Source: Amphiura filiformis (Eukaryota; Echinodermata; Ophiuroidea; Amphilepidida; Amphiuridae). From it: 64,000 nt of DNA. Positions within the stretch are counted from its first letter, which is position 1. The number at the start of each line of letters is the position of its first letter. The notes beneath the pieces are model-generated. The model was not told where the DNA came from, did not search any database, and was given only the letters and a program-made list of their open reading frames with translations. Below are positions 22,702 through 34,915 of the stretch, piece after piece. The position numbers and the translations under genes are program-made. The stretch spans positions 51,039,281 through 51,103,280 of the forward strand of contig NC_092644.1 of NCBI RefSeq assembly GCF_039555335.1. Direction: 5' to 3'.

Positions 22702-23283
22702 CGAGGGGGTATCAAAAAGTTTTTGAAATCATCTAGAAGCGAAGAAGCTATATCGATGAAATTTTGTCAGTGTAATCATTGGTCCTTATGTACATTTTGG
22801 TCCAATAATGGTCTCATAAGTATGTTTACTTTCTTTACAGGTGGCACTAGATGGACGGTATAAAGCGCATAACCTGCAAAATGGAGAAAATTGAGGCACG
22901 CAGCGTGATTAAGTTCCTGCATTTGAAATCAATGATGAAATGAAGGCTGTCTACGGTGATGAATGCCCATAATATGGCATTGTTGCTATTTGATAAAGGA
23001 ATTTCCAAACTAGCCACATGTCCCTCACCATGCTCACAGATGAGCCAGGAAGTGCACGTCCAGCACTTAGGGAAGATGCAGCCACAGTGAAGAAAATGGT
23101 GATCTTATCATGAAAAGGTTATGCGCTTACCACCCATCTAGCGCCACATGTAAAGTAAACATACTTATGAGACCATTTTTGGACCATAATGTACGTAAAG
23201 GACCAGTAATTACACTGGTAAAATTTCATCGATATAGCTCCTTCATTTCTGTGTGATTTCAAAAACGTTTTGATACCCCCTCG
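22702..23283 (+). mobile_element. Mariner remnant with long terminal inverted repeats
   Basis: TA at 22700-22701 and 23284-23285 bracket ends reading cgagggggtatcaaaa, the usual Tc1/mariner arrangement. The inverted repeats are unusually long, about 160 bp, and pair through gtctcataagtatgtttact. Between them are fragments resembling a mariner transposase N-terminus (near 22881, MEKIEARSVIKFLHLKS) and part of the following region (near 23017, MSLTMLTDEPGSARPALRED), in different frames. Most of the transposase, including any catalytic D residues, is absent. Non-autonomous. Confidence 0.85.
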
Positions 23284-23977
23284 TACTTCTGTATTCACAG
23301 GATACTTCAGTACACACTAATATTGTGACATACTGCTAAGACTATGTATCACATCTTTCAGGCATTTCCTTTCAATAGATACATTATGATGTCTGTACAA
23401 ATGCACATGTATTCATATCAGTGAAACCAACATAATTCTTCTTTTTATAGAAACTATTTTGTGCCAAAATTCTGTCATATTATTCCAGTTGACCAGGGTA
23501 ATGTAAGAATAAAAGCTAATAAAGCCAAATTTTGACATGCCTTAGTTTATTCCATACAACAAAATGTTTATGAAGACCATTTGTATTGTAGTGAAAGAGT
23601 ACTATAATAAAACATTTTTGATATTACAGATGGCCAAGTTATCTTGTATTTTCCCTGCTTTGTGTGGCGAGAGCTTTAAATACCAGTGGTGCACCTGTCG
23701 CCGTGGAGATCATTAATGTGTAAAAAGGTACTTTGTATGGATAAAGTGATGCATGCTGCACAATTACATTGTTTAGGTTGTTAAAACTTAGGGCACATGT
23801 GGAAGCCCCAGGTGATGGAATACTTGTTCAGGGTACATTTTGAAAGTCCATACACAAGCATGATATCCACCTTGGAATACTCTCCCTGGGCTTGAATACA
23901 GGTGCATCTTCTGTACATTCATTTGTGCATACATGTACCAGGCCCATAACACTCACCGAGTACATAAACATCTAAAA

Positions 23978-24450
23978 GAAACAGTTGTCGCTCAAAGTAT
24001 GGTGATGATTGAAGGGCCACACATTATCTGGGATCAAGACTTAAGTCATGTAAGTAAACATCTCAAAAAAAGAAATTACCCCCTTTAAATAATGGCCATT
24101 ATTCAAAAACAGGCTATTGTATTACAAATCTGTAAAATACAATGGAAGCAGAATTTATTTCTACACATTTTGACACCTCATTTATAGCAATTGTCTAAAT
24201 ATTGACGTCACATTATACATTTAAATCAATGTAACCCAAGATTTGAAAGTTGCAGTATATTCTATTGATTTGTATTCAGTATAAATAATGGAAGGAAATC
24301 TGTGTAATAATATCTGAGTGTTTATGTTGTTGTAAGTGCACCTTTCAAATCTGGACCTCACTGCATCGTATCAAAAGAGGTTTACTTAAGTCTTGGTCCC
24401 AGATAATGTGTGGCCTCTTCATCACCATTATTTAAGCGACAACTGTCTAT
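23978..24450. mobile_element. Foldback element, about 470 bp
   Basis: Arms of about 65-75 bp: acagttgtcgct with ccacacattatctggga on the left, and tcccagataatgtgtgg with agcgacaactgt on the right. The AT-rich middle has no coding content. Confidence 0.75.
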
Positions 24451-24671
24451 GCACCTCTCCGATAGCTGCATTCAATGTACATGTGCAACTAAATTCATCA
24501 AATGTTTAAATAAATTTTCTTCTAAAACTTCCAGTTTAGAATCATGACAATTTTGACTTAAGATAGACTAAATGTGTGTAAACAAAATTACTAAATTGCC
24601 TAGAATTGATAGAATATGTTACAGGAAATAAATAATTGTATCTTCCTTTTAAAAGATATCCCATTTTGCTG

Positions 24672-24921
24672 CTATACACCTATCCGACTTCGCCATTACT
24701 GCGGTGTCCCCGATGTAAAACTGCGGTGTCCCGAGGTCGGGGGTTCTATCCATTATTTATTGTGTGCTATACAGAATTGTACCCGGAATTGTACACAACA
24801 GTGATTTTCAATACACAATCATGAGTATTGAATTACTTAATTAAATCTCCCGCTCTGGTACATCTGTGTTGCCGTCAATAGAGGGCCAAATACAGTAAAC
24901 GCTTCTCGGATTGGTGTATAG
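24672..24921. mobile_element. Short TIR element
   Basis: Ends ctatacacctatccga and tcggattggtgtatag form a near-perfect 16-bp inverted repeat around 250 bp of non-coding sequence. An internal gggttctatcc vaguely resembles a tRNA B box, but no tRNA fold is visible. Confidence 0.65.
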
Positions 24922-25350
24922 GTTTATTTAATGTTGCTCAGAACTTTTTGATCTATTGGATCATATCATATGGGATGATGGAATGTAAATGTAGGCACCC
25001 AAGATGGGCCGAGTGGCTGAAACCTAGTGATAGTATTTTCTCTCACAGGTTTGTTTTCCCAGTTTAAAATAAAGAGTTGTTTGAATTCTAGAACATGGAT
25101 GTGGGACCAGTGGCATTGCTATGATTTTTATTGGGGGAGGGGGCGAGTCCATGTATAAGGGGGCGGGGCCAAATTAGTTCGCCAAACTATAAGACACAAA
25201 AAAAACTGGCTAATTCTTTGTAGAGATGTAGAAGTTAACATTCAACAGCTCTACCCCTGTCCTGCAGCTATGCCCTGTACAAGACTGGGAGAGATATGTT
25301 CCTGAAGATTTTATATAATCTGCTTTATGTAGGATGCTCATGTAACATAT

Positions 25351-25492
25351 GCCTCAGCAAGGCATTAGCCAGAGGGTGTCCAAAATGGTCAAATATTACT
25401 TATTTTTCAAAATCAGAATTTTAGGGTGTCCAAATTGAAAACGGCATCCAAATGACACCTGGACACCCCTCTGGCTAATGCTTTGTGCCTCA
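25351..25492. mobile_element. Small foldback element
   Basis: Arms cattagccagagggtgtcc and ggacacccctctggctaatg enclose about 90 bp. Confidence 0.65.
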
Positions 25493-25831
25493 GTAGACAT
25501 GATTGGGTGGGGGTACAGCATATGGTAACAATATTATATCCACTCACATATGATGAGGCGAAAAGTACACATTTACCAGTTACAATTTTTTCATTCTTGT
25601 TTATTAGAAATTGGCAAAACAAAATATTGGCAAATAATCTCACAGACAGAATCATATATAATTTGTTTTGATCAACCTGAATTACTAAATTATAGCAAAA
25701 ATATACATGTATATACTTTATATGAAATATATGCCAAACAACAATGAACAAAAAAAACCCAATGAACAGAAAAAAAACATAGCCTTCCATTTACATTGCA
25801 CTCAATGTTTTGTATTTCCTTGAAACAATAG

Positions 25832-25994
25832 CAGGGCTGTCAACTCTCATGCACTTGGCATGAATCTCACACATTTTAACGTATTTGAGCACTTTCTTTC
25901 GTCAAGGTAGTAAAAGCTCACACATTGTCAAAATATACGGTACATGCTTTGACAATATCTCACGCCAAGCAATTCCAAAAAGTTGGCAGCCCTG
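25832..25994. mobile_element. MITE-3 copy 1
   Basis: Ends cagggctgtcaact and agttggcagccctg are inverted. The same element recurs at 27938-28233, so this is a dispersed family and not a chance hairpin. Confidence 0.75.
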
Positions 25995-27937
25995 ATTTTG
26001 TTTCTTTTACTAGGGATAACCATCAAAATTTCATGTTGACCCTATTGCTACAAAAGATTGTTTTCTGAGTAGAACTAATCAACAGAAGTATTTTGGTGGT
26101 TAAATGGTCAAAATCGATCAAAAACTTTTCAATTATGAATTATCAAAGTTTCCCATTCTGACCGGTCATTGGAACGAAATAAAATGACAAGGTCCAAAAA
26201 TAGCAGTTGGGAGCAAAATTGGCATAAGCATATATTTACCTTTATATATTTTTTTATTTTAACATATTTGCAAACATGAAACAAGCATATTGTGAAAGTA
26301 TCAAAGGGTTTCTTATGAAATGGCACTTAACTAGTCACTGGCATAACTTATTTTTTCAAACCAAGGCATTGAAATCATGCATTTAGAGGACATTTGCCAA
26401 AAATCATCCAAGATAGCCGATATGGCACAAAATCAAAATTGCACTAAGTAGGTGAACTTTTTTTTCACAACCAAGAATTTCAATGTTATTGGGTTTAATA
26501 TGACCAATTAGTAGGTGTATGTAAACAAAATCTTAAGTTTTGAAGGTCATTGACTCATTCACAACAATAGAGATTATCCTCATCATGCTCATGTGTATTC
26601 CTCATTCAAACCAAAGTAGCACTCAATACATTATGAGTATCTTTGTTCAAACCAATTCAATGCTTGACCTCGGAGTTACCTGCATGACTATCGCGGGCTA
26701 TTTTGAAACAGTTATGGTTGCACATTCAGGTACTTCTTTTGAAAGTCCTAAACAAGGTATAGCCAGCAGCAAGTTGTAGATATTATAGGCCTAAATATAA
26801 GAAAACGTTTAGGGTTAAGATCAGGTGAACAATACATCGAATGAGCACGAAACTTCACATTTATGTTCAGAAAGGTGTCTTCTTAACATGATTTGAAAGG
26901 AATATAAAAATTCCAAAGGGAAGCTGGTGATTTAATTTGTAACTCGAGATCTACTTGTTCAATTTTTTAACCTTTTTACAGAGGGTATGATAGAGGTATT
27001 ACTGGCAACTCTGCCAAATTACAGCTCAGTAGGCCACGTTTTTCACCTGATCTTACTGATTTGAATATTTTGTGCCATTCTTGAGCAGTGCTAAACTCAG
27101 CCACTGGCAATTAAGCGCACTGTGGCGATGGACCAATTTTGACTCGCACTTACAAAAAAAAAAAAAAAATAAGTTATGTTGCTGTAATTTGCAAGATAGT
27201 TACAAAATATAATTGGCAGTAACTTCCCCAAATTTTACAGAAAAATATTGAAAAATAAAAGAATGAGATCAATTTAGAAATGTATGTGCAAGCAGTGCAC
27301 AGTTGAGCTCCCTGCATGTCTATGGGAGTGTTCTAATCAAGTTGATGGTTCATTGGTCATCCCTACTTTTACATTGACACCTCACATAATATGCCTACTG
27401 TACAGGCTGTAGGCCTATAAATGATATAATATTTTTCAACATTTAATTAACCTTCTTATTTCAAAAAAGTGAAAGCTAAATGAAGGCCATGTTAAATAGG
27501 GAGGATGGTGCATTATTTGATTGTAGCAATACAGGCTGTATCAAAATTACACATGATTTTATTATAGTATTTAAAATGCCTGCCTCTTCCAAACACACTG
27601 TTGGATACACTATACTTTATAACTTCTATTTAAATATCTGGTCATTTCAAGCAGAGCCCATGGTATTTGGTAGAAGTAGACATTTCTAACCAAACAGGCT
27701 GTATCATTTTGATACCGCCTGCATGTCTACAATAATTAAATAATGCTTCATTCAGCAGCCTGGTCATTCTTTCCTTTCCATTTTATGTAAATGTCCTACA
27801 TCATGTAGCATTGTAGCTTGTAGCTGTCACTTAAATATATAGTCAATTAAATGTTGAAAATACCATATCAATAATTTATAAGATCTTTAACAAATATGGT
27901 ATGGTACATCTGACTGCAACCAAATCAGAATGGTCAC

Positions 27938-28233
27938 CAGGGACTGTGTCAACTCTCGTGCAATGGGCGTGAGTCTCACACATTTTTACCCATTTGAGTA
28001 TTTAAAGGTAGTAAAATCTCACGTATTGTCAAAATGTAGTCCAAGAAAATTTGTTGTTCTTTCCTCCTCCCTCCATAAAATTATTTGATTCTCCAGTGCC
28101 CTGGGGACAAATATCAGTGGTAATTGGTAAACAATTTACAATTTTAGTCGGCAAACAATATTTCTGTCCCGGTACTCCCTTGTTCAACAATATCTCACAT
28201 ACTTCAAGCAATTCCAAAAAGTTGACAGCCCTG
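27938..28233. mobile_element. MITE-3 copy 2, with about 150 bp of extra sequence
   Basis: It shares the internal motifs tctcacacattttta and aaggtagtaaaa and the right end gttgacagccctg with 25832-25994. It differs by an extra block at about 28037-28185, either an insertion here or a deletion from copy 1. Confidence 0.7.
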
Positions 28234-28889
28234 TTGGAGAGGCACATCTTGGAGAAAGATGACTCTGGATAGACAAAGGAGGACCAAAGATCTTGGAAAA
28301 AGTTTAACGTTGACCTTACAAATTTATAATGGATGAATTTTCACCAAAAGACCCAAATCGCTGAAGGAAATATTGACAACTTTGCACCCAAAGACCCCTG
28401 TTTGAATGAGCTTACAAAATAGATAATTTTTGGAGAATATTTTACTCTGGAAGAAGGGGACACATTGTCAGCTTTACCTAACTTTAAATGTATACATGTA
28501 TAGAAATTAAGAGAACTGTACATGTACAAGACAAAATTTACTGGCCAAGCACATGTAGCATTCAAGAATTTTATTTTGGCTTTGTATTTCATTGCCACTT
28601 GCAGCCATACTGCTGGCAAAAGGTTTATTACAAATGATTGAAATATATATTTGATACAATTATATTCTAATATTTCTAACGAAAGCATCATGGGATTTAA
28701 CCATAGATTTTGATGATTTAACACAGCACTTACAGTGTAAACAAAGATCAGGGGATACTTAAGAGAATGGAGAAGGGGCTACAGTGGATTTGATATTGAA
28801 CCAAGATGCTACCTAAAAGCAAAATACTTTTAATATTGCATGTTAACTTATAACAAGGGATGCAACCTCAGTTGTGAAAGTACAAACAA

Positions 28890-29043
28890 TGTCAATTTTA
28901 ATGGTACAATTACTGAATAGGGTGCAACTTGCTAGACTTGAGTCCAGTCCTCATTTACAGAAGTAAGGGTTAGGGTAGGACAGTCTTGTAATAAGACTTG
29001 TAGAGTTGCACCCTATTCGGCAATCACTCCATTTTAATTGACA
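28890..29043. mobile_element. Small foldback element 3' of the zinc-finger gene
   Basis: Arms tgtcaattttaatgg with gaatagggtgcaact, and agttgcaccctattc with ccattttaattgaca. It lies about 110 bp beyond the zinc-finger stop codon, so may fall in its 3' UTR. Confidence 0.7.
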
Positions 29044-29153
29044 TTACTGAAAGGAGGCAAAGTCATATTTTTTTAATTTGGAAACATTTATAACACAAAA
29101 GCATAGATCCTGCTTGACCAAATAACATGTAAATGCACATTTTCAAATTACAT

Positions 29154-30539
29154 TTAAACAACTTCTTTATGCTTTAGAGTATCACTGACATGCTTAGAGT
29201 GAGTTTTACTCTTTTGATGATTTTTAAGTTTCTGTTCATTGACAAACCCCACATCACACACAAAACATTTAAATTTATCTGTATGAGAAATACTATGCTG
29301 ATCTAACTCTTTAACAGTGGCATAAATTCTTTCACAAATAGCACATTGGTAAGGTTTATCAGCCGTTGGTTTGGTAGGCTTGTACAGTTTCTTTTCGTGT
29401 GCAGATCTGATATGACTACGTAAAAGAGTGTTTTGTGCAAATGCTGAAACACAATGTGGACATTGGTAAGGTTTCTCTCCAGAATGTGTGCGCAAATGGT
29501 TGGTAAGGCTATCTGGTCGTGTAAATTTCTTATCACAAACGGAACATTCGTATGGTTTAATTCCTGAATGCTTCCTAGCATGAGATGTCAGGTTGCTTTT
29601 GAATCTACACGTATAATCACATTGATCACACTTGAAAGGTTTCACATCCTGATGAATGCGTTCATGTTCTTTCAGATTACTCTTGTGATTAAACCTTCGA
29701 CCGCAAGTTTTACATTCATTCGGTTTCTCTCCAAGATGACTTCTTTCGTGAAGTTCAAGATGACTTTTACGAGTGAAAGTCTTCTCACAGTGATTACATC
29801 TTAATATATTCTGTTGACTACCGTATCTGGAAATCATGGATTTTTTCCCGGGCGCACTGGAATGTTTGTGAGTGGTTATTTCATGCGTTATCCAACAGTC
29901 TTTACGAGAGAATTTCTTGCTGCAAAATTGACACTCATATTTCTTTTCTCCAGTGTGATTCAGCATGTGAAGTCTTAATTGCACTTTTTGCCCAAATGAT
30001 TTCTCACAAAGTTGACACTCATAAAGATCAATTCCTGTATGTTTTCTCATATGAATGATCAAATAAGACTTACATTTCAGGACTCTTAGACAATATTTAC
30101 ATCTGAATTTACCAAATTTTCTCTGCCTAGGTGCACGCTTTGGTTTAGGTGTTTTCTCCACCCCGTGAACAGATTCTTCATGTCTTTTTCTAAAACCAGC
30201 ATGTAGATACGTCTTATCACAGAATCTACACAAGTACTTTGCTGTACTCTCTTTATTTTCACTCTGTTTAGATGAGGCAGATTTTGCAGTCTTTATCCCA
30301 TTCAATTTACGTTCATTTCCAAGTTTCTTTGTAAGTTTTTGACAATTTCTGTTCACCAAAGTCCCTGTTGTAAAGTCATAATGATCCTTCCAATTCAATG
30401 AAATCAGACGAGCATATGACTTGCCATGTCTGGTATGCCATCTACGATGTGACATATATAGGTCAAAGCTTGCAAACACACGTTCACATCTGATGCATAT
30501 GTACGGTTTCAAGCTCTCCATGACTGTGTATTCCAACAT
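29154..30539 (-). CDS. C2H2 zinc-finger protein, 461 aa
   Basis: A single coding exon with 12 C2H2 fingers: one at the extreme N-terminus (YICIRC..H..H, about residues 13-35), then after a basic linker of about 60 residues a run of eleven to the C-terminus. Typical TGEKPY-type linkers separate several fingers, as expected of a sequence-specific DNA-binding nuclear protein. No KRAB, BTB or SET domain is seen. The start is supported by a strong 3' splice acceptor (tttttttcag) 15 bp upstream of the ATG, so a non-coding 5' exon is expected further right. The N-terminal MLEYTVMESLKPY aligns with MSQYILMETLKPH of the three genes at 40.8-49.3 kb, making this a diverged member of the same family. The target sequence cannot be inferred here. 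Confidence 0.9.
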   Translation of the reverse strand: MLEYTVMESLKPYICIRCERVFASFDLYMSHRRWHTRHGKSYARLISLNWKDHYDFTTGTLVNRNCQKLTKKLGNERKLNGIKTAKSASSKQSENKESTAKYLCRFCDKTYLHAGFRKRHEESVHGVEKTPKPKRAPRQRKFGKFRCKYCLRVLKCKSYLIIHMRKHTGIDLYECQLCEKSFGQKVQLRLHMLNHTGEKKYECQFCSKKFSRKDCWITHEITTHKHSSAPGKKSMISRYGSQQNILRCNHCEKTFTRKSHLELHERSHLGEKPNECKTCGRRFNHKSNLKEHERIHQDVKPFKCDQCDYTCRFKSNLTSHARKHSGIKPYECSVCDKKFTRPDSLTNHLRTHSGEKPYQCPHCVSAFAQNTLLRSHIRSAHEKKLYKPTKPTADKPYQCAICERIYATVKELDQHSISHTDKFKCFVCDVGFVNEQKLKNHQKSKTHSKHVSDTLKHKEVV

Positions 30540-31333
30540 TCTTGTATGCTAGTGCTGAAAAAAAGAGAGAAAAAAAGACAGAAAACAAAAGTTAGCAGTA
30601 AAACCATAATGGGTTTTTACAAACTTGTGGCTGAACAATGCGGTTTTTAAAGCAAAAAGTGTCAATGCATGCCAAGTAGTACATGTTTCAGACTGACAAA
30701 CAAATCAAAATATTTCCAAAAATACTGTAGGTCATGAGTTGGGGGTGATTACTAGGGGGTGCTTGTTAGGGGTACTTATTGGGAGCAATTATTATGGGGT
30801 GTTTATTAGTGGGTACTTATTAAGGCTAAATCTGATTACCCCAGTATTTGACACCAGAATTGACCGTACAACACTGAATGACAAATCAGTCAGCTTTATA
30901 TATGATACAGTTCAAATCTTGATGACTTCATGCTTGTGCAAAGACGGATATAAGTTAGGACTACACTTCTAATTCTTATCGGAGTGTAATTTAATAGCAC
31001 ACTTGACAGCCCCCATAATATTTCAAAAAGTGCGATTTGCAGCACACCTGTTATTTTCAAAACTCAATCCCTGAATATGTACCCGGCCCATGGGGTAGTC
31101 CTGCCAGCAAGACTTCAGTCTTTATCATAAACATAATGACATCTACGGACCTGAAGTCTTGCAGCGGTACATAGGGATGCACTGTACGTTTAAGAAATCC
31201 AAACTTCAAGCATCAAGACATATACCTTTTATTTGTCAGTTTTACCTCAGAGATGCTGTAGACCCTCTCTACACAGTGTAGAAACATCACAAGTAGAATG
31301 CTGCTCAATATGATAATATCCAAATCATGAAAA

Positions 31334-31680
31334 TTAAAGGAGTATTTTGTGATCCTAGCATCCTCTTTTTATGACATTTTTCAGTACATATCCACTAAAA
31401 AGCCTATTCCCAAAATTTCAGTTGATTCCGATTTTATGCTTATGAAGTTATGCATGATTATGTGTATTACACTGCTCCATAGACAATGTTGTAATTTCGC
31501 TCTGGTGCACCAGAACGAAATTCAAATTTCACTGATATCTTTGCAAAACTAATTAATCTGCAAGAAATATTTTGTACATAAACATTATGTAGCCAGAGGT
31601 TTCCAGTGATATAAAAATCTCAACTTTTTTTTTGAGAAAAGTGGGGGATGAGGCTGTGGATCACTTAAATGCCCCTTTAA
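31334..31680. mobile_element. TTAA-flanked MITE (piggyBac-type)
   Basis: TTAA at 31334-31337 and at 31677-31680 bracket inverted ends: ttaaaggagtattttgtgat on the left and atcacttaaatgccccttta on the right, with a second pair tagcatcctc and gatgaggctg inside. No coding content. Confidence 0.7.
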
Positions 31681-31805
31681 GACATTTTGCAGAGCAATAT
31701 TTTGACCACTTTTTCACTAAGTAAATTACTCCCATGAAGATTGCAGGTTTTGCCAACTCAGGGAATTTTGAACCCACCCAAAAGATGAGATCAATGTAGA
31801 TCAAT

Positions 31806-32103
31806 TACCGTATTCGTTCCAATAAGCGCCGATGCCCCAATAAGCGCCCACCCAGGGTATTTTCAATTTGCTAAAGGGTACCATCAATGTTGAAGTGACA
31901 GATAATGAGATATCAATACAGTGAAATAGCTGGAGGACTACAAGTCCTGTGCAAACTTGCAATACATTTTCTGCATCAGAAAAGCTACTAGAATGTCTCT
32001 AATAAATGCCCCTTATGAAAAAAAAAACCCAGTTAGCAATAAGCCCACCCAAAATGACTTTAAGCGCCCTGGGCGCTTATTGGAATGAATAGTTGAATAT
32101 GGT
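31806..32103. mobile_element. Foldback element
   Basis: Ends taccgtattcgttccaataa and ttattggaatgaatagttga, with aagcgccc and gggcgctt just inside. About 300 bp. Confidence 0.65.
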
Positions 32104-32383
32104 ACCTCAACTTTGCGAGTATAGACTAATACAGTGGGATTAAAATCATCCACGCATGCCCAAACCCTGGGCCTGGTACAATGGGATTAAAATCATCAGT
32201 GCATGCCCAAACTGTCCTTGAGAGAGTTCCTCAGCAACACCCTTGGAGCCCAAAATGAGCCCACATATTGTGATGTTTCTTATTTGTGGAACAAATGTCA
32301 ATAGACCGATCTGTAACTCAGTAATCAGATAATGTCATAATGTTAAATAAAGATTACTGAGTTACAGTTACTGGACCTACCCA

Positions 32384-32728
32384 GGGGGGTCACTCCCATT
32401 GGCATTGTGGCCTGTACACCATCCGCAATAATCAACTTTTGAAAAGCACCCTAAACAAGGATTTAACCCTTGGCTACAACAATACCCTAAACAGGGATTT
32501 TATTCCTTGCATCAAATTTCATACCCTAAATTTCATTTCCGCGTATTAGCAATTCAGTGCAACTTTGCTACCCTATTTTCCAATATTTCATATTTTTACT
32601 TTTTGACACCCTAAACTTTAAACGCTAAGCATGCAGATCGTGCCTACCCCACTAAAAAACTACCCTTTTACGCGCTTTTTGTTATCGCTGAATGGTGTAC
32701 AGGCCACAATGGGAGTGACCCTCCCCCC
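32384..32728. mobile_element. Foldback element with C-rich ends
   Basis: Ends ggggggtcactcccattg and caatgggagtgaccctcc, followed inward by gtggcctgtacaccat and atggtgtacaggccac. Inside, a taccctaaac-type motif recurs several times. No coding content. Confidence 0.8.
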
Positions 32729-33469
32729 GAGAATATGTAAATGTTTATTACAAGATTGCTAATAAGCTTACCTTGAATGTTTATTATGACATGTTATTGT
32801 TAGTACATTCGAGCAATGCACTGCTACTAAACGCAATTTCAGCGTTTGCTCAAGTTGGGATGGTCTACTAACTTGATACAACAAGAGTTAATATTCATTG
32901 CGTTATGATTTTAAAGTCAAATGTCAAACAACTTTGAGGAAAATGAAGATTTCTTCCCCCAAAATTTCACAAAACCTTTTTTTTTTTTCGTCGCAAGTTC
33001 CGTTAAAGCAAGCCCGTATGCATAAACACGCCCTCTCACGTCCAATGATGCGTTAATTTCTGGTCAGGCAGGGTCTGTTTCTGACAAAGACTTCGACTGA
33101 GGGAATTTCCCACTCCTCACAATTTCACAAAATATGAATAGGATCTATTCAAATTTGACAAGTATGACTATACGGAGGGACATAACCAATGTCTCTTTAA
33201 AATTAACAGATTTTTCTTCAAAATGATCGGATTTTCTCATCAAAATTGATAAGATTGCCTTAAAAAGCTTTAAAAAATGATACCGTAGGCTCTTATCAAA
33301 AATGACAAAGAACATAGTTTGTCTTTTCCGAGGGGTATATAACATAACCTTTTCGAATTGAAATGGATACTCTTGTCAAATAATGCCCTTGGAGATCATT
33401 TAAATGGTTACTTGTTAAAATAAAACGGAACTATTCATTTTGATATGATTGTCGGTTCACTCAGTGATC

Positions 33470-34035
33470 ATACTTAAGATCATGAACAATATATCTCATC
33501 AAAACGAATAGTTCGGGATCAAAAATAAATGAGTAAGGATTCTATGCAGAGTCGGGGGGGGGGTTTCAAAGACCCCCCACCCCCTTTGCAGCTATCGCTG
33601 TCACTAGACCATATTTTTTGAACACAATAAAGCTCCCTGAAAGACCACCGGCAAACGCCCTTGTTCAATAAATTTAAACAGCAACTTTCATTTATTTTGA
33701 TACTATAAACTTGAAAGCCATTTGAAGCCGTTGTGAACTAAAAATTCACGAGCCTTTGGCTCAAAGACTCATGATTTTAAAGCCCCACATTTTCACCCAA
33801 TAGTCTTCTAATTTTTATAGGTCCAAAGGGGTCCGTCTCTGAACCCAATGACCTCATTATTTTCTCAATTTTGCTCTCCGCACCGAATATCATGCTCTCA
33901 CCCAATGAGTAATGACCCCATATTTTGCCCACTCTATTTTGTACTATTCATTTATCTTCATAGAATGATCAATCATACTCATTTATTTTTGATCCCGTAT
34001 CTGTTAGTTTTGATGATACACTGTTCATTTTGATT
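33470..34035. mobile_element. Foldback element
   Basis: Arms of about 80 bp pair through gggatcaaaaataaatgag near 33508 and ctcatttatttttgatccc near 33978. The outer limits are uncertain. Confidence 0.6.
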
Positions 34036-34167
34036 AGGTATATTATCGCTTTGAACGAAAGATATGTTAAATAAAGAAACTATCTGATATTTCAAAAACT
34101 ACCATTGTTCTTTTTTTTTACAATTTGAAAACAACACACGATTTTTAATCACAAGAGAATGTGTCAC

Positions 34168-34915
34168 CAACCACTAACTGCAACAGAATCCATTTCACAT
34201 GCATTCAAGTTGTGGAAGTGCCTAATTTGCATAAATCCAAAATGGCCAATTATGCAGGGGTGAAATTTCAAAGTTGGTTAAATCTTGCTAAAAAACCATA
34301 CCAATCTTTTAATATTGTTGTAACTTTGTATATTGCAGGGCCCCGGTTAGAACAGCTTGAAGCTGATTCTGGCATGGGGCTGTGCAATAATTATGAGCCC
34401 TGGAGGAGGGTAAAATTTTTTGGCGAGCCAAAAGGGGGCAAGCGATTTTTGGCACACATTCATGGGGCGCCTTTTAAATAAAACACTACAGAAACGCTTA
34501 AATGTGCAAATTTCCGTGCTCGTTGCGCTCGCAACATGTATATAGACCATTTTAGATTTGGTAATTGGGATCCCAAAAATGTACAAGGGGTGGGGGCAAA
34601 GAATTTTTGGCGCGCTGAGAGGGGGGGGGCAAGCGATGTTTGGCGAGCCATTCGGAAATTTTACCATAATTATTGCACAGCCCCTAATAATAATGTATTC
34701 CTTCCGTCATTAGGATTCATAAAAATAGTTTAAACTATCTCTGATGTCCAGTTCTTGAGTCGTGAGGGTAAAGCCCCCCGCACAAGCAGCCATTTTGATT
34801 TATGCAAATTAGGCACTGTTCCACTGCATGGATTTTTGTGGACTTTTGATGTGTTATTTAATGTGCTTTTCTAAAATGAATGGTGATTAAATGGATTCTG
34901 TTGCACTGTGGGTTA
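34168..34915. mobile_element. Foldback element carrying a nested element
   Basis: Outer arms: gcaacagaatccattt on the left and aaatggattctgttgc on the right, continuing inward with gcctaatttgcataaatc and gatttatgcaaattaggc. The centre is occupied by a second element at 34376-34684. Confidence 0.75.
34376..34684. mobile_element. Nested foldback with ggggctgtgcaataattatg ends
   Basis: Left end ggggctgtgcaataattatg and right end cataattattgcacagcccc are near-perfect inverted copies. A related end occurs at 59303, so it belongs to a dispersed family. It carries repeated ggcgagcca and ggggcaagcgat motifs. Confidence 0.8.

Larger units (their letters stand above)
20074..29153. other. HMCES 3' flank and intergenic region, no gene recognised
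   Basis: The HMCES 3' UTR must begin here but its end cannot be fixed; paired AATAAA-type signals near 23508-23525 are too distant to assign with confidence. Several foldback elements and a deleted mariner are listed separately. The remaining stretches (20074-21217, 21434-22489, 23286-23977, 24451-24671, 24922-25350, 25995-27937, 28234-28889) hold AT-rich sequence in which I see no exon, RNA gene or long repeat. Confidence 0.6.

Noticed and set aside
24672-24921. Possible tRNA or tRNA-derived SINE (gggttctatcc resembling a B box)
   Set aside because: No matching A box or cloverleaf, while clear 16-bp inverted ends explain the block as a TIR element.
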